From the NCBI GenBank assembly GCA_030602675.1, contig JAUVZH010000106.1, positions 1 through 7,932 of the forward strand: a DNA stretch of 7,932 nt, given 5' to 3'. The first letter of the stretch is position 1; each line of letters begins with the position of its first letter. The notes beneath the pieces are model-generated. The model was not told the DNA's origin. It was given only the letters and a program-made list of their open reading frames with translations, and searched no databases. This DNA is from Candidatus Heimdallarchaeota archaeon. GTDB taxonomy: Archaea > Asgardarchaeota > Heimdallarchaeia > JABLTI01. Of the stretch, positions 1 through 5,639 are shown piece by piece. Made by a program: the position numbers and the translations under genes.

Positions 1-145
1 AATTAGAAGAATTAACTTGTGGTGAAACAAAGTTATCTATCAAATCATAATTAGTAATACTACTAGCAATCCTTGTCTGTATTATTGAACTAGTTATAAG
101 TAAACCGAACATAAGCAAAGTGGCAAATTTATTCCTATTGAGCAT
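1..145 (-). CDS. Exported protein, N-terminal fragment (runs off left edge)
   Basis: An open frame starts at the ATG at 145-143 and continues without a stop to the left edge, giving 48 visible residues. A strong Shine-Dalgarno GGAG (157-154) lies 8 bases before the ATG. The protein begins MLNRNKFATLL and has a short basic n-region (Arg4, Lys6), a hydrophobic core at about residues 7-22, and then polar Ser/Asn/Gln-rich sequence from about residue 23. This is a typical Sec signal peptide or N-terminal membrane anchor, so the product probably acts outside the membrane. A TATA-like element sits within an operator-like palindrome about 45 bases upstream, the right distance for a short leader containing the Shine-Dalgarno. 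The mature domain is outside the window, so no function can be given. The frame, ribosome site and signal peptide agree, so I consider the gene real. Confidence 0.7.
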   Translation of the reverse strand, partial: MLNRNKFATLLMFGLLITSSIIQTRIASSITNYDLIDNFVSPQVNSSN

Positions 146-180
146 TTTTTATTCTCCTTCTCAAAATTTATCTCGCATAT

Positions 181-220
181 AGTGAATATACATTCACTGA
201 TTTTAATTTATACATTCACT
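181..220. promoter_or_regulatory. Operator-like repeats: ATTCACT half-sites overlapping a promoter
   Basis: AGTGAAT (181-187) and ATTCACT (192-198) form a perfect 7-base inverted repeat around ATAC. The 12-mer TATACATTCACT occurs at 187-198 and again at 209-220, starts 22 bases apart, about two helical turns. The palindrome centre is also the best TATA-like sequence for the leftward gene (on the minus strand TGTATATTC). This predicts a transcription start near 163, just before that gene's Shine-Dalgarno. A regulator bound here would cover the leftward TATA box and lie about 40 bases upstream of the rightward one. The repeat geometry is seen directly; the operator role is inferred and no regulator is identified. 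Confidence 0.5.
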
Positions 221-260
221 TTTAATCGTTATTTAGCTGAAAACTTTCTGTTTATTAGGT

Positions 261-270
261 CTTTATATAC
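261..270 (+). promoter_or_regulatory. TATA box for the seven-helix membrane protein gene
   Basis: CTTTATATAC is a good archaeal TATA element. With the usual spacing of about 25 bases, transcription would start near 290, leaving a leader of roughly 12 bases before the ATG at 303. The leader has only a weak Shine-Dalgarno-like GTGG. Confidence 0.5.
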
Positions 271-302
271 TGCTTTCGTAACTTCTCTTCGAGTGGATTA
301 AA

Positions 303-1094
303 ATGATTACAACATTTAATCTCTTTACGTCCGTTTCATGGATAATAACTGGGTTTATTTCTGCTATACTAAGTACTTTGTTTCTTCTTAAAAATCCAAA
401 AAAACGTTTAAATCAGCTTTTCTCTACTGGTTTCATTTGCTGGTCTTTATCAATGAGCTTTAATGGAATTGTCTTTGCTGTTGCACAAAAGTCCCTTACA
501 ATCGCAAATATTTTCAGAGATCTATCAGTCATTTTTGGTATCCTTAGTGGTTTCGTTTTATTTGCTGCAGCTTATGGTATATACTTTGGTGCTGAATCAC
601 TAAATTGGATTTTATATGCTAGTGTAATTGTAATTGCTGGTGTATTATCTGGTTTTGGGGCAGCAAATGATTGGGTTACTCAAGATGGCTTAGGTGGTTT
701 TAAAACTACTGACAATCTCATCGGAAAAATCTGCACACAAATAATTACTGCTGTTTTCGTTATTTTTGCAAATATTCTGCTAATTTTAACTTATAGATCT
801 TCAACAAATCCTACGGCAAAAAGAAGAGTAGGTTACTTTGTAATTGGTTATTCGACAATTATTATTGGTTTACTAATGTTTGTTATTGATTCCTTTATCG
901 AAATTTCACCATATGTCTTTCCGACATTTGCACTCATCACATGGGTCATGGGTCCAATCCTTATGCTTATTGGTTTCTATGTGAAAGCAGAATCCGACAC
1001 ATCATCTCTTACCAAGAATGATCTGGTTAAGCAAGATGAATCACAGCTTCTTAAGTCGAAACAAGAGCAGCAGAAAACTGAAAGACCCTCTTAA
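303..1094 (+). CDS. Seven-helix integral membrane protein, function unknown
   Basis: The 263-residue protein has about seven hydrophobic helices at residues 9-29, 39-60, 70-94, 101-120, 138-162, 176-196 and 203-226. A charged, Lys/Gln/Glu-rich tail of about 37 residues (227-263) follows. Basic residues after helix 1 (NPKKR) and between helices 5 and 6 (TAKRR) place those loops in the cytoplasm by the positive-inside rule. The layout resembles the seven-helix sensor module found in front of some histidine kinases (HisKA_7TM type), but here it stands alone with no kinase domain. Helix 7 has no lysine, so it is not a retinal-binding rhodopsin. The ATG follows a TATA box at a suitable distance. 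The gene is transcribed away from the exported-protein gene and converges on the MIT gene. A sensory or signalling role is only a guess from topology. Confidence 0.75.
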   Translation: MITTFNLFTSVSWIITGFISAILSTLFLLKNPKKRLNQLFSTGFICWSLSMSFNGIVFAVAQKSLTIANIFRDLSVIFGILSGFVLFAAAYGIYFGAESLNWILYASVIVIAGVLSGFGAANDWVTQDGLGGFKTTDNLIGKICTQIITAVFVIFANILLILTYRSSTNPTAKRRVGYFVIGYSTIIIGLLMFVIDSFIEISPYVFPTFALITWVMGPILMLIGFYVKAESDTSSLTKNDLVKQDESQLLKSKQEQQKTERPS

Positions 1095-1180
1095 ATAGGT
1101 GGCTATGTAAAACTGGCTAAAATCCTATCTTACATAATCCAAGGCTAGCCACCTATTCTCTCTTCTCATTTTTTTTATAG
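1094..1180 (+). terminator. Hairpin terminator after the seven-helix protein gene
   Basis: AATAGGTGGCTA (1094-1105) and TAGCCACCTATT (1146-1157) form a perfect 12-base inverted repeat whose first base is the last base of the stop codon. Inside it, TATGTAA (1104-1110) and TTACATA (1130-1136) can form an inner or alternative stem. The hairpin is followed by pyrimidine-rich sequence and eight T residues (1169-1176), as expected for factor-independent termination of the rightward gene. Confidence 0.6.
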
Positions 1181-1217
1181 AAAAAAAAGAAATGAGTGAT
1201 AGATCTATCAACTCATT
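1170..1217 (-). terminator. Hairpin terminator overlapping the end of the MIT-domain gene
   Basis: A near-perfect palindrome spans 1191-1217: AATGAGT (1191-1197) pairs with ACTCATT (1211-1217), and the self-complementary GATAGATCTATC lies between (1198-1209), with one unpaired base at 1210. It contains the TGA stop (1210-1208) of the leftward gene. On the minus strand it is followed directly by a T-rich run (1189-1181), the classic hairpin plus U-tract. Together with the adjacent rightward hairpin it separates two convergent genes. Confidence 0.6.
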
Positions 1218-2002
1218 AGTATTTTTGTTGTTATTTCAACTGCTTTCTGGGCATCTAACTGTGTTGGTCGGTAATTTTCATGTTCAATTCTATTTAAGAG
1301 AATATTAACGAATTTGAATTCATTGAGAACATCCATTCCCTTTTTCATTCCACGATCGATTAACATACCAGGCGTTAGTTGTTCATCGAACAGCCCCATT
1401 CTTACTCTCAATTCTGCTTCAACGCTTTTTGCACATTCAGTTATACAATCCTTATATTTTCCTTCATCTAGGAGGAGCTCAAATGTTGTCTTAGCAGGAA
1501 TTTCTATTTTCTTCTTTGCAGGAGTAGGTTCAGGTGGTGGTGGAGCTGTCTTTGGAGCACCATCTTCTCCTCTCATTAGTTTTGAAGTCAAATCTTCTGG
1601 TGGTGGAGGAGGTGTGGATTTCGCTCTAGATGGAGGGTGTAGTTTATCGTCTTTTGGTGGAGGGGGAGGAGGTGGAAGTGATGGCTTTTTCTCATCTGGT
1701 TTGGGTGGTGTTGGGAAACTTTTTGTTGGAACATCAGGCAAATCACTACTTGTCGAAACTGATGGAGTTGGACCATCCATTAACACTTTCAATTCTTTTG
1801 CACGTGTAATATACTCTTTTGCTTTTGCATAGTAAGTGTCACGTATTTTTTTGGATTTTTCAATAGCAGTCATTTCATTAAGAAGTTCAGCAGCTTTTAG
1901 AAATAAATTAAAGGCGTTTTTTAAATCGCCATTTCTTTCAGCTTCTATTGCATTTGATGCTGCTTTTTTTACTCTTTTAAACAAATATTTTGATTCAGAC
2001 AT
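1208..2002 (-). CDS. MIT-domain protein with polyproline linker and HEPN-like C-terminal domain
   Basis: The 264-residue protein has three parts. Residues 1-74 are a three-helix MIT domain (the Vps4 N-terminal type), with the pattern AxxAxEAERNGDLKNAFxLF and ending in RAKELK. MIT domains bind the C-terminal tails of ESCRT-III proteins. Residues 76-172 form a disordered Pro/Lys/Ser-rich linker with proline runs at 110-116, 131-135 and 154-157; such runs are ligands for profilin, SH3 or WW domains. Residues 173-264 are helical and resemble HEPN-type domains, with the end motif LNRIEHENYRPT (235-246). If that is correct, the Arg of the RNxxxH motif is Leu236, while Asn237 and His241 remain, so RNase activity is unlikely. 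The ATG at 2002 is preferred over an in-frame GTG at 2011 because GTGAG (2011-2007) serves as its Shine-Dalgarno. A TATA element lies at 2043-2035. The MIT assignment is fairly firm, the HEPN one tentative, and a cytoskeletal or ESCRT adaptor role is inferred. Confidence 0.85.
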   Translation of the reverse strand: MSESKYLFKRVKKAASNAIEAERNGDLKNAFNLFLKAAELLNEMTAIEKSKKIRDTYYAKAKEYITRAKELKVLMDGPTPSVSTSSDLPDVPTKSFPTPPKPDEKKPSLPPPPPPPKDDKLHPPSRAKSTPPPPPEDLTSKLMRGEDGAPKTAPPPPEPTPAKKKIEIPAKTTFELLLDEGKYKDCITECAKSVEAELRVRMGLFDEQLTPGMLIDRGMKKGMDVLNEFKFVNILLNRIEHENYRPTQLDAQKAVEITTKILMS

Positions 2003-2034
2003 TTTTCTCACAATTATTTAGTTCAAAACTGTTT

Positions 2035-2045
2035 CTTAAATATTC
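2035..2045 (-). promoter_or_regulatory. TATA box for the MIT-domain gene
   Basis: Read leftward, GAATATTTAAG is a plausible archaeal TATA element. Initiation about 25 bases downstream, near 2014, gives a short leader holding the GTGAG Shine-Dalgarno before the ATG at 2002. Confidence 0.4.
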
Positions 2046-2149
2046 ATAATCAAAATAGACATTTAGAGATTTGAAGGTTTTCAAATACAATATCTATTTG
2101 GATTCATTTAGGCAGTTATTTTTCCTTACTTTTGCTATCTTTAAAAGAA

Positions 2150-2158
2150 TTTAAATAG
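2150..2158 (+). promoter_or_regulatory. TATA box for the eS25 gene
   Basis: TTTAAATAG lies about 40 bases before the ATG at 2195 and predicts transcription from near 2179. The leader of about 16 bases contains GGTG (2184-2187), a Shine-Dalgarno-like sequence at a suitable distance. Confidence 0.5.
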
Positions 2159-2194
2159 TAGATAGTCTTCCTACGGACTTAGTGGTGTTAAATT

Positions 2195-2470
2195 ATGGCT
2201 CTTAGACAGAGTGTTAACAAACGCAAAGGCAAATGGGGTCGAGTTAAAGAATTCGAATCCATTGAACGTGCACTTATCATTGATAATGTTCTTAAGGAAA
2301 AAATGATTAAAGAAATTCCAAAGCAAAAGGTCATTACTCCTACATCAGTTTGTCAAAGGTATCAAGTAAGAATGCATATTGCCAAGACAATCATCAAAGA
2401 GTTAGAAACCGGTGGAAAGATAACATTCCACAAGAAAACAGCATATACTAAGGTTTACAAAGCAGTTTAG
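2195..2470 (+). CDS. rps25e: Small-subunit ribosomal protein eS25 (S25e)
   Basis: The 91-residue basic protein has a Lys/Arg-rich N-terminal tail (residues 1-20) followed by a winged-helix domain. It shows the eS25 pattern: a helix ending at KEIPKQKVITP (41-51), a second helix beginning SVCQRYQV, a recognition helix AKTIIKELETGGKI, and a C-terminal strand pair ending in YTKVYKAV. eS25 sits on the head of the small subunit near the tRNA exit site. It is found in eukaryotes and in TACK and Asgard archaea, which helps place the organism. The gene is monocistronic, with its own TATA box, and faces away from the MIT-domain gene. It converges on the JAMM gene with a gap of about 50 bases. Confidence 0.9.
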   Translation: MALRQSVNKRKGKWGRVKEFESIERALIIDNVLKEKMIKEIPKQKVITPTSVCQRYQVRMHIAKTIIKELETGGKITFHKKTAYTKVYKAV

Positions 2471-2521
2471 GTTAATAATTCATCTTACCAAAATTGTTAT
2501 CCTTTTGTTGCTATTTCTAAA

Positions 2522-2950
2522 TTACTTTTCATTCTTAATCATAATTTTCACTTTTCTTAAGGAATTTTTATTTTCTAAAATATATCCTTCAGGGTTTTCA
2601 GGGTTGGATGTAGAGCTAATTAACCATACATACGGATTTACTTCCATAAAATCAATGTCAGTTGCAGATGGTTTTGGAGGAGCAGGATGAGTATGATATA
2701 TACCAATAATACGCTTTCCTTTTTTTTCAACTTCAGTATAAATGTCTAGAAGTATAATTGGATCTACTGTAAATGATACAGTTGATTTTTCAACATTCTC
2801 AGGAGTATAAACAAATTCTGCTGTTGCTATATTATCCTTAACATTTCCTGCAATAATTGATACTGATTCATAAGGACGCGATTCTTTAGCATGATTTACT
2901 AGTATGTCAAATAACCTCTTTGGGATAACAATTGTTTCTACATCAATCAT
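2522..2950 (-). CDS. JAMM/MPN (Mov34/PAD-1) domain metalloprotease-like protein
   Basis: The 142-residue protein is a single MPN domain. The zinc-binding JAMM residues are visible: Glu28 in the first helix region (YESVSIIAG), His86 and His88 in YHTHP, Ser95 and Asp98 in PSATD. JAMM proteins of this size in archaea cleave isopeptide or peptide bonds of ubiquitin or of ubiquitin-like SAMP/Urm1-type modifiers, and the fold is shared with proteasomal Rpn11. Six residues separate the second His from the Ser, one fewer than in the textbook HxHx7S spacing, while all metal ligands are kept. No ubiquitin-like, E1 or E2 gene is seen nearby, so the substrate is unknown. No convincing Shine-Dalgarno precedes the ATG, suggesting a leaderless or weakly led transcript. 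A structural, non-catalytic role is possible but less likely with all ligands present. Confidence 0.85.
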   Translation of the reverse strand: MIDVETIVIPKRLFDILVNHAKESRPYESVSIIAGNVKDNIATAEFVYTPENVEKSTVSFTVDPIILLDIYTEVEKKGKRIIGIYHTHPAPPKPSATDIDFMEVNPYVWLISSTSNPENPEGYILENKNSLRKVKIMIKNEK

Positions 2951-3089
2951 AAATGAATCTTATTTTTCTATTGTAATAACTATTTTTGATGATTGTCTTA
3001 CGCTTCTTTCTTTACTGTTATTTTTTTTCTACAATTAAGAAAAGTTATTAAAGAGAATAAGAAAGAAAAAAACCTATTAATTGTACATA

Positions 3090-3214
3090 GCGGGGGTAGC
3101 CAAGCTAGGCCAAAGGCGCAAGACTTAGGACTTTCGCTCTTGATCCTTATTGAGTGCAAGTGAGACATCTTGTCTCGTAGGAGTTCGCGCGTTCAAATCG
3201 CGTCCCCCGCACCA
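3090..3214 (+). tRNA. tRNA-Leu (anticodon UAG) with a 37-base intron and encoded CCA
   Basis: The acceptor stem pairs GCGGGGG (3090-3096) with CCCCCGC (3204-3210), followed by discriminator A3211 and genomically encoded CCA (3212-3214). The D-stem is GCC/GGC (3099-3101/3115-3117). The anticodon stem is CAAGA (3119-3123) with TCTTG (3168-3172), and the anticodon TAG is at 3126-3128. The long variable arm typical of Leu tRNAs is CTC-GTAG-GAG (3174-3183). The T-stem is GCGCG/CGCGT with loop TTCAAAT (3192-3198). The mature anticodon loop is CTTAGGA once the intron at 3130-3166 is removed. It decodes CUN leucine codons. It lies between the divergently oriented JAMM gene and the first ABC gene. Confidence 0.93.
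3130..3166 (+). other. Canonical (37/38) tRNA intron with bulge-helix-bulge splice structure
   Basis: The 37-base intron interrupts the anticodon loop between positions 37 and 38. A central 4-base-pair helix forms between 3124-3127 (CTTA) and 3161-3164 (TGAG, one G-U pair). It is flanked by three-base bulges GGA (3128-3130) and ACA (3165-3167). Cleavage after the second base of each bulge gives exactly the predicted exon ends. An inner intron stem pairs 3131-3133 with 3158-3160 and 3135-3139 with 3152-3156. This is the substrate of the archaeal tRNA-splicing endonuclease EndA. Confidence 0.85.
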
Positions 3215-3304
3215 CTTGCTTTTACTGCTATAATAAAATTCTAATAATCGAGTTAACCAACAAATACTTGATTAATTCAATTTACTGACGCTTGGTGACA
3301 TCTC

Positions 3305-3985
3305 TTGGCAAAACCTATCTTGAGAACTGAAGAATTGGTTAAGATTTTCGCACAAGATACTCCATTGGAAGTACATGCTTTAAGGGGTGTAAATCTAGAA
3401 ATAAATGAAAGTGAAATCGTAGCAATTATGGGGCCTTCTGGTTGTGGGAAAACCACTTTGCTAAATATGATTGGTGGATTAGATAAACCAACATCAGGAT
3501 GTGTTTGGATCGATGATCAAGAAATTACTGGATACTCTGATCACGAGATTACTGAATTTAGAAAGCAAAATTTAAGCTTCATTTTCCAGTTTTTCAATCT
3601 CTTCGATGTATTAACTGCTGTTGAAAACGTAACACTACCACTTTTACTAATGGGTGAATCAAATAAGAAAGCTGAGGAGAAAGCTAAAGTTATTTTAAGG
3701 GAAGTTGGTCTTGGCAGTCGATTATATAATAGACCTAATGAGATGTCTGGTGGACAAAGACAAAGGGTAGCTGTTGCAAGGTCTTTGATTACTAATCCAA
3801 AAATTATTCTTGCAGATGAACCAACCGGTGATTTGTCAAGTGTAATTGCTCGAGATATTATGAAATTATTCAGAAGACTAAATGAAGATCTTGGACAAAC
3901 CTTTGTTTTAGTTACACATTCTGAATTGATTGGTTCTCTTTGTGATCGAATTATTAAGATGCATGATGGATTGATTATTTCTTAG
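3305..3985 (+). CDS. ABC transporter ATP-binding protein (LolD/MacB type)
   Basis: The 226-residue protein is a single nucleotide-binding domain: Walker A GPSGCGKT (43-50), Q-loop Gln95 in FIFQFFNLF, signature MSGGQ (147-151), Walker B IILADE with catalytic Glu172, and H-loop His205. The pattern FQFFNLFDVLTAVENVTLPL and the length are typical of ATPases that drive FtsX/MacB-like permeases in lipoprotein, lipid or peptide export. The D-loop reads TGDLSS, so the usual Asp is Ser178. The start is TTG at 3305, supported by GGTGA (3294-3298) six bases upstream; there is no ATG near the conserved N-terminus. A TATA-like TATAATAAAA is at 3229-3238. No cognate permease is adjacent: the next gene is an MFS transporter with its own promoter. 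The substrate is unknown. Confidence 0.88.
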   Translation: MAKPILRTEELVKIFAQDTPLEVHALRGVNLEINESEIVAIMGPSGCGKTTLLNMIGGLDKPTSGCVWIDDQEITGYSDHEITEFRKQNLSFIFQFFNLFDVLTAVENVTLPLLLMGESNKKAEEKAKVILREVGLGSRLYNRPNEMSGGQRQRVAVARSLITNPKIILADEPTGDLSSVIARDIMKLFRRLNEDLGQTFVLVTHSELIGSLCDRIIKMHDGLIIS

Positions 3986-4014
3986 TATAATTCAACATTA
4001 ATTCTAGGAAATAG

Positions 4015-4026
4015 TTTTAAATTTTT
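4015..4026 (+). promoter_or_regulatory. TATA box for the MFS gene, consistent with a leaderless mRNA
   Basis: TTTTAAATTTTT is centred about 25 bases before the ATG at 4044, so transcription should start at or next to the start codon. No Shine-Dalgarno is present, which fits a leaderless transcript and suggests the MFS gene is not only read through from the ABC gene. Confidence 0.45.
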
Positions 4027-4043
4027 AAAATATCGTTTTATCT

Positions 4044-5529
4044 ATGTCGGTTGAAGAAAAAATTCCAGGAGATAGTGAGCTAAAACTGGAATTATCCAAA
4101 AACGGTGATGACATTGAAATCGAGACTAAAACCTCTTTTTGGAATGTATTTAAGTGGTCAATGTATGATCTCGCAAATACAATTTACTCGATGGTCATTG
4201 TTTCATTAATTATTAATCAGTATGTTTTGATTATTGGGCAACAAGAACTTGGTTTGAATTATAATCAAGCAGATGCTGTTTATAACATTGTTTTTGCTGT
4301 TAATTATCGTTGCTATAGGTATGCCAATAATGGGTGCATTAAGTGATACTGCTGGTAAAAGAAAACCATTCGTTGTTGTTCTTACAGGCGTTATATTGCT
4401 CTTTGCAAGCTTATTAGGCATCTTTCATAGTCTTACTATGGTTCTGATTTTCTATGTGATAGCAAATATTGCTTATCAATGGAGTTTAGCTTTCTATGAT
4501 GCAATGTTAGCTTTTATAGCAAATCCGAAAGATGTTGGTAAAGTTGGTGGATTTGGTGTTGCATTTGGTTATTTCGGTACTTTAATAGGTATGGGTGTGA
4601 TGCTAGCCTTACAATCATTCTGGGGCACACCTGTTAGTCAAAAGACTGCATTAGAGCAAATAGATTATGGTTATTATGCGAATCCTTGGACCTTTGTTAT
4701 TGCTATGGCATTATTTGCTGCTTGTGCTATTCCTTTCATTTTTGTTAATGAAAGACAAAAGAAAGGACCTAGGCAACCTGTCGGTAAAATAATTCGGGAT
4801 TCCTTTAGACAAGTTGGTCAAACATTTAGAGATATAAGACAACATAAAGAGATGTTCAAGTTTATTTTGGGTTACTTCTTGGTTGTTGATGTTGCAAATA
4901 TTATAATTGCAAAAATGTTTCTTATAGTAAGAGATGGTTTGCTTATGGAATCTAGCTTCAGCTATATTTTTATCATTATCGCGACTGTTTCAGCTGTTGC
5001 TTTCACCTACTTTGTAGGAATGCTAGCAACTAAGTATGGTGGCAAGGTTGCTTTCTTTGTTGTTGGTGGTCTTTGGGCAATTGCTATTATTATCGGAGTC
5101 TTGTTGATATTCTTTGCTGCACCTATTGAAGTTGGCTTTAATTTCAGCTTTATAATGGTAATAACAATGGGCGTTATAGCAGGACCCGCTTTGGGTGGTA
5201 CTTGGGTAGCTCAACGTGCAATGGTCACAGAACTTGCTCCAAAAGAGAAATTTGGTGAATATTTCGGGTTCTCAAAGCTTAGCGGTAAGGTTTCTGCTTC
5301 ACTCGGACCTTTAGTTTGGACAGCGACATTCTTCCTTTTTACTTGGATTGCTGAACGAATTTTCGAAATAGGATTTTATCCTCACAAAGCATATGGGTAT
5401 GCAATGCTTGTTGCTGGTTTAATTATGGGTATTGGATTAATCATAATTGGTTTTGTAAAGCCAAAAGGTACCTTAATCAAAGAAGGAGAAGCATTACAAG
5501 AGTTAGAAGTAGAAGAGACTATCCAATAA
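4044..5529 (+). CDS. MFS transporter, UMF1/Atg22-like, interrupted by a +1 frameshift
   Basis: Two overlapping frames encode one transporter. The first, from the ATG at 4044, has an acidic cytoplasmic N-terminus of about 30 residues and a first membrane helix WNVFKWSMYDLANTIYS, which matches the start of UMF1/Atg22-type MFS proteins. It runs into a stop at 4344-4346. The second frame is open from 4273 to the stop at 5527-5529. It begins usefully near 4300 with LIIVAIGMP and then MFS motif A, GALSDTAGKRKP, followed by about ten more hydrophobic helices. Removing one base near 4291-4295 joins the two into a 494-residue protein of normal family length. UMF1/Atg22 members are proposed effluxers of amino acids or other small molecules; the substrate here is unknown. 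The remaining sequence looks well conserved, so a sequencing or assembly error or a very recent mutation is likelier than an old pseudogene. Confidence 0.8.
4290..4302 (+). other. Probable frameshift site in the MFS gene (T5 run)
   Basis: The reading frame must change by one base between about 4290 and 4302. The run of five T residues at 4291-4295 is the natural suspect. With four T the reading becomes NIVLLLIIVAIGMP, a smooth membrane helix leading into the conserved motif A. With five, translation leaves the helix for NYRCYRYANN and stops. Confidence 0.65.
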
Positions 5530-5539
5530 TTGGTTTAAA

Positions 5540-5577
5540 AAGTTCCTTTGAAAGGAACTTCTATTTTCTTTTTATCT
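5540..5577 (+). terminator. Hairpin terminator after the MFS gene
   Basis: AAGTTCCTTT (5540-5549) and AAAGGAACTT (5551-5560) are perfect inverted repeats around one G, forming a stem with a small loop in practice. The T-rich stretch to about 5577 follows. The hairpin begins 11 bases after the stop codon and fits factor-independent termination. Confidence 0.6.
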
Positions 5578-5579
5578 TG

Positions 5580-5592
5580 TTATATTTATAAG
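5580..5592 (+). promoter_or_regulatory. TATA box for the histone-fold-like gene
   Basis: The TATATTTATAAG stretch predicts transcription from near 5612, leaving a leader of about 28 bases with a strong AGGTGAG ribosome site. A second AT-rich candidate (TATACTTT) follows near 5600, so the exact box is uncertain. Confidence 0.4.
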
Positions 5593-5639
5593 AAAATGTT
5601 TATACTTTCATTATTTTATATTCCTTTAAGGTGAGTTAT

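Noticed and set aside
303..1094. Microbial rhodopsin
   Set aside because: Seven helices fit, but the last helix has no lysine to bind retinal and no rhodopsin motifs are seen.
1314..1832. A 172-residue rightward open frame rich in Gly and Ser
   Set aside because: It is antisense to the MIT-domain gene, and its glycine runs are simply the complement of the proline codons. The leftward frame has a recognisable domain, promoter and ribosome site.
3138..3142. TCTTG as the 3' half of the tRNA anticodon stem (no intron)
   Set aside because: It would give a 14-base anticodon loop and leave about 45 bases in the variable region. The copy at 3168-3172 gives a normal loop, a Leu-type variable arm and a perfect bulge-helix-bulge.
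3246..3276. Weak hairpin AATCGAGT / ACTTGATT between the tRNA and the ABC gene
   Set aside because: It needs a G-T pair, has a long AT-rich loop and is followed by no T-run, so it is no better than chance in AT-rich sequence.
4206..4421. Leftward 71-residue frame within the MFS gene
   Set aside because: It is antisense to the conserved transporter motif A region and has no ribosome site or recognisable domain.
5023..5214. Leftward 63-residue frame within the MFS gene
   Set aside because: It is antisense to membrane helices, its composition (Asn, Ser, Tyr, Cys) reflects the complementary strand, and no start signal is seen.
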